Of a DNA stretch of 12,426 bases, positions 8,587-12,426 are shown in pieces (the first letter of the stretch is position 1; the number at the start of each line of letters is the position of its first letter). A model generated the notes under the pieces. It saw nothing but the letters and a program-made list of their open reading frames with translations. It was not told where the DNA came from and ran no database searches. Source of the stretch: Bacteroidota bacterium (GTDB lineage Bacteria > Bacteroidota > Bacteroidia > Flavobacteriales > Crocinitomicaceae); the NCBI GenBank assembly GCA_005798205.1, contig SYKJ01000172.1, forward strand, positions 1 through 12,426. Direction: 5' to 3'. A program made the position numbers and the translations under genes.

Positions 8587-9624
8587 TTATTTTTTCTTTG
8601 GTTTTGCAGCTACGACTTTTTTTGTCTCTGCTTTTGACTCTGGTTTTTTAGCAACTTTAGTAGTTTTCTTAGCAGCTGGTTTTTTCGCAACCTTTTCGAC
8701 CACTGGAGCAACTTCAGCAACGACATCATCTCCTATTACCGCTTCTTCTTCAGGAGCATTATCGGAAATTTCATCAGGGCTTACATCAGCAACTTCATCT
8801 GTAACATCTTCTGATACAGCAACAACTTCTGTAACCGCAATAGGGATTTCCTCAACAACAGTTTCAACTTGTGCTAAATTTGAAGGAATTTCAAGTGTAG
8901 CTTCATTAGATTCATCTTTTCCGCCTTCTTTCAAATTTTTTCGATCTTCTAAGCCTTCGCTTAGTGCCAAGCAGATTTGATCCATTATTAAGGCTATAGA
9001 CTTCGTAGCATCATCATTCGCTGGAATTGGGAAGTCAACTAGTTTAGGATTAGAATTTGTGTCAACCATTGCAAAGGTTGGAATATTCAAGCGACGAGCT
9101 TCTGCAAGAGCAATGTGTTCTTTCAAAATGTCAACAATAAAAATAGCAGCAGGTTGTCTTGTCATTTCTGCAATCGAACCAAATGTTTTTTCTAATTTAT
9201 CTCGTTGACGTGTTTTAAATAATTTTTCACGTTTGTTGAGTGTGTCCCATGTTCCATCGGACTTCATTTTATCAATAGTAGCCATTTTACGAATTGACTT
9301 TCGTGTAGTTTGGAAATTAGTGAGCATACCGCCCGACCAACGTTCTGTTACAAAAGGCATATTGATTTTTTCAACTCTTTCTGATACGATTTCTTTCGCC
9401 TGTTTTTTTGTAGCAACAAAAAGAACTTTTTTTCCTGATTTTGCTATTTGTTTCATTGCAGCACATGCATGATCCAAATGAACCATTGTTTTGTTCAGGT
9501 CGATAATATGGATTCCTTTTTTCTCCTCAAAAATATATGGGGACATAGCGGGATTCCATTTTCTTTTCAAGTGGCCAAAGTGTACACCTGCAGCTAATAA
9601 AGTTTCAAAATTTAATTTAGACAT
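8587..9624 (-). CDS. rpsB: 30S ribosomal protein S2 with a long acidic/basic C-terminal extension
   Basis: S2 binds late to the small subunit between head and body, helps recruit S1-like factors and is needed for initiation. The conserved core occupies residues 1 to about 230: LLAAGVHFGHLKRKWNP (9-25), GIHIIDLNKT (37-46), FVTERWSGGMLTNF (91-104), IFIVDILKEHIALAEARRL (161-179) and PTFAMVDTNSNP (182-193). It is followed by about 112 residues not found in E. coli S2 (241 residues in all): an acidic, Val/Glu/Asp-rich stretch (about 236-310) and then a Lys/Ala/Pro-rich tail (311-345) with repeated VAKKP units that resemble histone H1-type tails. The reading frame is intact, so this is a real extension. 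A 103-base spacer with hairpin potential separates it from rpsI. Confidence 0.97.
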   Translation of the reverse strand: MSKLNFETLLAAGVHFGHLKRKWNPAMSPYIFEEKKGIHIIDLNKTMVHLDHACAAMKQIAKSGKKVLFVATKKQAKEIVSERVEKINMPFVTERWSGGMLTNFQTTRKSIRKMATIDKMKSDGTWDTLNKREKLFKTRQRDKLEKTFGSIAEMTRQPAAIFIVDILKEHIALAEARRLNIPTFAMVDTNSNPKLVDFPIPANDDATKSIALIMDQICLALSEGLEDRKNLKEGGKDESNEATLEIPSNLAQVETVVEEIPIAVTEVVAVSEDVTDEVADVSPDEISDNAPEEEAVIGDDVVAEVAPVVEKVAKKPAAKKTTKVAKKPESKAETKKVVAAKPKKK

Positions 9625-9665
9625 ATTTTATTGTTTACGTTCCTATTTTACTTATTCTTCAATGA

Positions 9666-9699
9666 TGGAGGGAATTGATAAATCAATTAAGGTACTCCA
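9666..9699 (-). promoter_or_regulatory. Candidate structured leader upstream of rpsB
   Basis: The rpsI-rpsB spacer (9625-9727) is the only long gap inside an otherwise compact operon. In the minus-strand transcript, UGGAG (complement of 9695-9699) can pair with CUCCA (complement of 9666-9670), and inside this AAUUGA (9688-9683) pairs with UCAAUU (9678-9673) around a UUUA tetraloop, with a 6-by-2 internal loop between. The structure sits about 40-75 bases before the S2 start codon. S2 autoregulates its own leader in E. coli, so an analogous role is plausible, but this fold is my own reading and not a recognised RNA family. Confidence 0.35.
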
Positions 9700-9727
9700 A
9701 AATTTGGATGCTAAACTTTCAGCTCGA

Positions 9728-10114
9728 TTAACGTTTCGAGAACTGGAATTTCTTACGTGCTTTTGGTTGCCCTGGTTTTTTACGTTCTACCATTCGGGGA
9801 TCACGTGTCATTAATCCTTCTACTTTCAAAAGTGGCTTGTAATCAGCAGATACTTCTACTAAAGCACGAGAAATACCCAAACGAACTGCTTCTGCTTGAC
9901 CATTAATTCCACCACCTGCAACATTTACTTTAATATCGTATTTCCCAACTGTGTCAGTTAAAACAAAAGGTTGGTTAACTTTGGCTTGCAAAACATCGAT
10001 TGTAAAAAAATCAGCCATTTCTTTTTTGTTGATAGATATTTTTCCTTTTCCTTTTGACATGTATACACGTGCCACAGCTGTTTTTCTTCGCCCTAAAGCA
10101 TTAATTACTTCCAT
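9728..10114 (-). CDS. rpsI: 30S ribosomal protein S9
   Basis: Small-subunit head protein whose C-terminal tail reaches the P-site tRNA. 128 residues, the normal length. ALGRRKTAVARVYM (6-19) is the standard N-terminus, GGGINGQAEAVRLGISRAL (67-85) is the S9 signature, and the protein ends KKFQFSKR (121-128), keeping the invariant Ser-Lys-Arg terminus that touches tRNA. The acidic and loop segment LMTRDPRMVERKKPGQPKAR (101-120) is also typical. ATG start complementary to 10112-10114, only 5 bases after the rplM stop; rplM-rpsI is one of the most conserved gene pairs in bacteria. Confidence 0.98.
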   Translation of the reverse strand: MEVINALGRRKTAVARVYMSKGKGKISINKKEMADFFTIDVLQAKVNQPFVLTDTVGKYDIKVNVAGGGINGQAEAVRLGISRALVEVSADYKPLLKVEGLMTRDPRMVERKKPGQPKARKKFQFSKR

Positions 10115-10119
10115 AAATT

Positions 10120-10575
10120 TTATTTGAGTGTATCAAGATTTAGTGTTTCTGCCTGTTGCGCTTGGTGTTTGTGTGTTTCGCCAGCATAAACCTTTAAGTT
10201 TGTATATAATTTGCGGCCTAATGCATTTTTAGGCAACATTCCTTTTACTGCTTTTTCTATCAAGCGTTCAGGATGATTTTTTAGCATACTCTCGGCAGAT
10301 GTAAATCTTTGTCCGCCAGGATAACCAGAAAAACGAACATATTCTTTATTTTCAAGTTTCATTCCTGAAAAAGATACTTTTTCTGCATTGATAACGATTA
10401 CATTATCACCACAATCAGCATGTGGAGTATAGCAAGTTTTGTATTTTCCTCGAATAACTTTAGCGACCTTACTAGCCAATCTACCTAATGTTTGGCCTTC
10501 AGCATCAACAATAAACCACTTCTTATTAGATGTTTCTGTATTTGCTGATAAGGTCTTATAACTTAATGTGTTCAC
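10120..10575 (-). CDS. rplM: 50S ribosomal protein L13
   Basis: Early-assembly protein of the large subunit that binds 23S rRNA. 151 residues, slightly longer than E. coli L13 (142) through the N-terminal segment common in Bacteroidota (NTLSYKTLSANTET). Motifs: WFIVDAEGQTLGRLAS (20-35), YTPHADCGDNVIVINA (49-64), FSGYPGG (82-88) and the signature MLPKNALGRKLY (113-124). The start is GTG (complement of 10573-10575); no ATG lies upstream in a suitable position and the N-terminus fits homologues. It is the first gene of the rplM-rpsI-rpsB-tsf operon and lies about 45 bases downstream of a consensus Bacteroidota promoter. Confidence 0.98.
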   Translation of the reverse strand: MNTLSYKTLSANTETSNKKWFIVDAEGQTLGRLASKVAKVIRGKYKTCYTPHADCGDNVIVINAEKVSFSGMKLENKEYVRFSGYPGGQRFTSAESMLKNHPERLIEKAVKGMLPKNALGRKLYTNLKVYAGETHKHQAQQAETLNLDTLK

Positions 10576-10622
10576 AATAAAAAAGTATTAAAAAATTACG
10601 TTATTTCCTATATTTAGGGGTG

Positions 10623-10653
10623 CAAAGATACGATTAATGTTTTTATTAACAAA
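10623..10653 (-). promoter_or_regulatory. Bacteroidota-type promoter of the rplM-rpsI-rpsB-tsf operon
   Basis: On the minus strand TTTG (complement of 10650-10653) is followed after exactly 19 bases by TATCTTTG (complement of 10623-10630). Both boxes match the Bacteroidota primary sigma factor consensus TTTG-N19-21-TAnnTTTG perfectly. Transcription should start near 10617-10620, giving a leader of roughly 40 bases before the rplM GTG. Confidence 0.85.
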
Positions 10654-10684
10654 TCTATTGAGAAAAAAATACGGAAGATTTTTG

Positions 10685-11458
10685 TTATTTCTTTTTGAAT
10701 TGCTGAATTGCAGAAATTGTAAAGTCACTAAGAACTAATTTTCCACTAATTTCTGCTCGTTCAAGCAGAAGTGTATCCCAATTTTCTGTCCCCTCCCAAA
10801 ATATTTTCTTTAGCTTACTCATTGCATCAGGGTTTGATTTGGCAAGTTTTTCTGCCAACTTTAAAATTGCATCATCCAGATCTTTAATTTCATCAAAGAC
10901 TTCTGCAAATAAACCTTTTTGTTTTGCCCAAGCTGCACTCCGCCATTCTGTTGCATTTATGGCTAACTCACTCATGGCTGATAGTCCAATTTTCCTAGAG
11001 ACTGCCGGTCCAACAACAAAAGGACCGATTCCAACTGCTAGTTCAGATAATTTAATTTCTGCAGAGTTTAAAGCAAAGCAATAATCAACTGCAGCGGCAA
11101 TACCAACTCCACCACCAACAGCTTTTCCGTGAACACGACCAATTATTAATTTTGGGCAATTTCGACAGGCATTTATTACATTAGCAAACCCTGAAAAGAA
11201 TTTTTTCCCTTGCTCTAAATTTTGAATCGCTATTAATTCATCGAAACTAGCTCCTGCGCAAAATGCTTTTTCCCCGTGAGATTTTAAAATAATAACAGCT
11301 ACTTTTTCATCTTTGCCAAGTTCCTCAATACTTGAAGCAAGTTTTTGAAGAATCTCTCCTGGCAGAGAATTACTCATTGGATGTCCAAATTCAATGGTTG
11401 CAATACCCGTTCTTGAGATATTGTGATCTATAAATCCAGTATTTTTCTTTATTTCCAC
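10685..11458 (-). CDS. Enoyl-CoA hydratase/isomerase (crotonase) family protein
   Basis: 257 residues, the usual size of a single crotonase domain. ATIEFGHPMSNSLPG (20-34) opens the fold, AFCAGASFDEL (65-75) supplies one half of the oxyanion hole, and GRVHGKAVGGGVGIAAAVDY (107-126) the other. Compared with rat enoyl-CoA hydratase, the first catalytic Glu (in GGGCELA) is replaced by Gly119 (GGGVGIA), while the second is kept as Glu139 in LSELAVGIGPF (137-147). One-Glu members include isomerases and other crotonase-type enzymes, so hydratase activity cannot be assumed; the substrate is unknown. Similar sequences seem widespread in Bacteroidota. The start is GTG (complement of 11456-11458), 5 bases after the stop of the upstream coiled-coil gene, so the two are likely co-transcribed. 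Confidence 0.92.
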   Translation of the reverse strand: MEIKKNTGFIDHNISRTGIATIEFGHPMSNSLPGEILQKLASSIEELGKDEKVAVIILKSHGEKAFCAGASFDELIAIQNLEQGKKFFSGFANVINACRNCPKLIIGRVHGKAVGGGVGIAAAVDYCFALNSAEIKLSELAVGIGPFVVGPAVSRKIGLSAMSELAINATEWRSAAWAKQKGLFAEVFDEIKDLDDAILKLAEKLAKSNPDAMSKLKKIFWEGTENWDTLLLERAEISGKLVLSDFTISAIQQFKKK

Positions 11459-11463
11459 CTTAA

Positions 11464-12417
11464 TTATTTAAGTAAAAATCCATCAGTTCCAATCACATTT
11501 CCATCACAATAAATTTTTACTTTATAAGCTCCTTTGACTGATTCGCCCACTTGTAAATTATAATATATTGTTAAATCGATTGCTTGATTTTGATAATCAA
11601 TTTCTTTTTTATCAGAATATGCTACTGTTCCAGATTCTGTATCGATAAAGTTATTTAAATTGCCTTGTAAAACCTCTCCAGTGGGTCCAGTTACTTGTAA
11701 ATAAACTGCTTTCTTGCCCGGATTAGCAAGACCGTTTTCAGAAATAGTAAAGCTACTTCTGATTTGAATGGCTTTTTTAGCTTTATCTGTTATCTCAGCA
11801 GTATTATTAATTTTCATCCTCAGTGCTTCGGATACAAAATTGTATGCTTGGAGCTTACCACCCTTTTTTACTAGTTCAGTTTGTTCTTCAGCAACTTTTT
11901 TAAATTCATCCCTCTCTGTTGTAGTTTGTATAAGTTCAGTTTTTTTAACTTCCAATTCTGTTGTTAAATTAATGTTTAGAGTATTTAGAGAATCTATTTG
12001 TACAACATAGCCTTTCATAATTTCTCTCAATGTTTCATTTTCCTTTTTAAATTTATAAAGGTCTGCAGCGGATAGTTTCTTATTAGAGTTTAATTGATTT
12101 AATAGCGATTGAATCTCAGCTTTTTGCTTGTTTAAACTATATTCCTTTGATTTATCTTTTGCAATAAGCGCATCATATGTTAACAACATATTATTAAAAT
12201 CTTTTTTTAAATCACTAGAAATATCTCCCACGTACCCCTCCATCATTTTATTTATTCCTTCTATATCCGACTGTAAAACCAAGTTCCGATTCATACAATC
12301 GTTAAGTTCTTTTCTTTTATTAGCCCATTGATAACTTAAATAAGCAAGAAATGTCATCAAAACAAGAATAATAATTAAGTAAATTGCATTTGAATTTTTT
12401 TTTACATTTTCCTCCAT
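11464..12417 (-). CDS. Membrane-anchored coiled-coil protein, uncharacterised Bacteroidota family
   Basis: 317 residues. After a short charged N-terminus there is one transmembrane helix (about 12-29, AIYLIIILVLMTFLAYLS with few polar residues), then a long helical stretch rich in Glu, Lys, Leu and Asn (about 33-187) that should form a coiled coil, and a C-terminal globular part (about 188-317) with alternating hydrophobic residues suggesting a beta-sandwich (FTISENGLANPGKKAVYLQV; KGAYKVKIYCDGNVIGTDGF). No lipobox or cleavable signal is apparent, so the probable topology is inner-membrane anchored with the bulk in the periplasm. I recognise the overall design from unnamed flavobacterial proteins but know no function. 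A short internal similarity links MMEGYVGDIS (58-67) and IMKGYVVQID (133-142). ATG start complementary to 12415-12417; only 9 bases of upstream sequence are visible. Confidence 0.88.
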   Translation of the reverse strand: MEENVKKNSNAIYLIIILVLMTFLAYLSYQWANKRKELNDCMNRNLVLQSDIEGINKMMEGYVGDISSDLKKDFNNMLLTYDALIAKDKSKEYSLNKQKAEIQSLLNQLNSNKKLSAADLYKFKKENETLREIMKGYVVQIDSLNTLNINLTTELEVKKTELIQTTTERDEFKKVAEEQTELVKKGGKLQAYNFVSEALRMKINNTAEITDKAKKAIQIRSSFTISENGLANPGKKAVYLQVTGPTGEVLQGNLNNFIDTESGTVAYSDKKEIDYQNQAIDLTIYYNLQVGESVKGAYKVKIYCDGNVIGTDGFLLK

Positions 12418-12426
12418 TTTTCTATT

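Noticed and set aside
8590..8690. The Lys/Ala-rich 3' end of rpsB as a frameshifted or fused separate gene (histone H1-like)
   Set aside because: The frame is continuous with the S2 core and the low-complexity composition changes gradually; no internal start or separate domain is evident.
9491..9814. A 107-codon plus-strand open frame crossing the rpsI-rpsB spacer
   Set aside because: It lies antisense to the conserved rpsB and rpsI coding regions for most of its length, and its translation shows no recognisable domain or codon-level support.
10665..10683. AAAAAT/ATTTTT hairpin after the enoyl-CoA hydratase gene as a terminator
   Set aside because: Only six A-T pairs with a 7-base loop; too weak to call, although a T-run follows on the minus strand.

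Overview
The window looks like chromosomal DNA from a member of the Bacteroidota, most likely order Flavobacteriales (a Crocinitomicaceae-like lineage is possible, but this is only an impression from protein similarity). The support is: strongly AT-rich DNA; start codons preceded by A/T-rich sequence instead of Shine-Dalgarno motifs; a textbook Bacteroidota promoter (TTTG-N19-TAnnTTTG) upstream of rplM; the gene order rplM-rpsI-rpsB-tsf followed by pyrH-frr; and a PhoH/PurC pair next to a divergent SAM hydroxide adenosyltransferase-family gene.

Layout. 1-699 (-): 5' part of a DUF62/SAM hydroxide adenosyltransferase-family gene that runs off the left edge. 700-790: short divergent intergenic region. 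791-6352 (+): phoH, purC and panB, then a three-gene ABC importer (lipoprotein binding protein, FecCD-type permease, ATPase) whose genes overlap one another and overlap the end of panB. 6353-7641 (-): frr and pyrH, meeting the importer ATPase tail-to-tail with no spacer. 7642-7728: pyrH promoter region and a strong intrinsic terminator for the upstream operon. 7729-10575 (-): tsf, rpsB, rpsI and rplM, transcribed in the order rplM-rpsI-rpsB-tsf from a consensus promoter at 10623-10653. 10685-12417 (-): an enoyl-CoA hydratase/isomerase-family gene and an uncharacterised membrane-anchored coiled-coil protein.

How the genes fit together. The minus-strand core is a translation module: ribosomal proteins L13, S9 and S2, elongation factor Ts, UMP kinase and ribosome recycling factor. 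The plus-strand block combines metabolic housekeeping (purine step PurC, pantothenate step PanB) with uptake of an iron-siderophore, heme or cobalamin type ligand; the sequence does not decide which. No tRNA, rRNA, CRISPR array, insertion sequence or prophage gene was seen, and no intergenic gap exceeds about 110 bases.

I found no clear undescribed multi-gene system. The items most worth a second look are a foldable leader before rpsB, a roughly 110-residue acidic-then-basic tail on ribosomal protein S2, the altered catalytic motifs of the DUF62 protein and of the enoyl-CoA hydratase homologue, and the uncharacterised coiled-coil protein.
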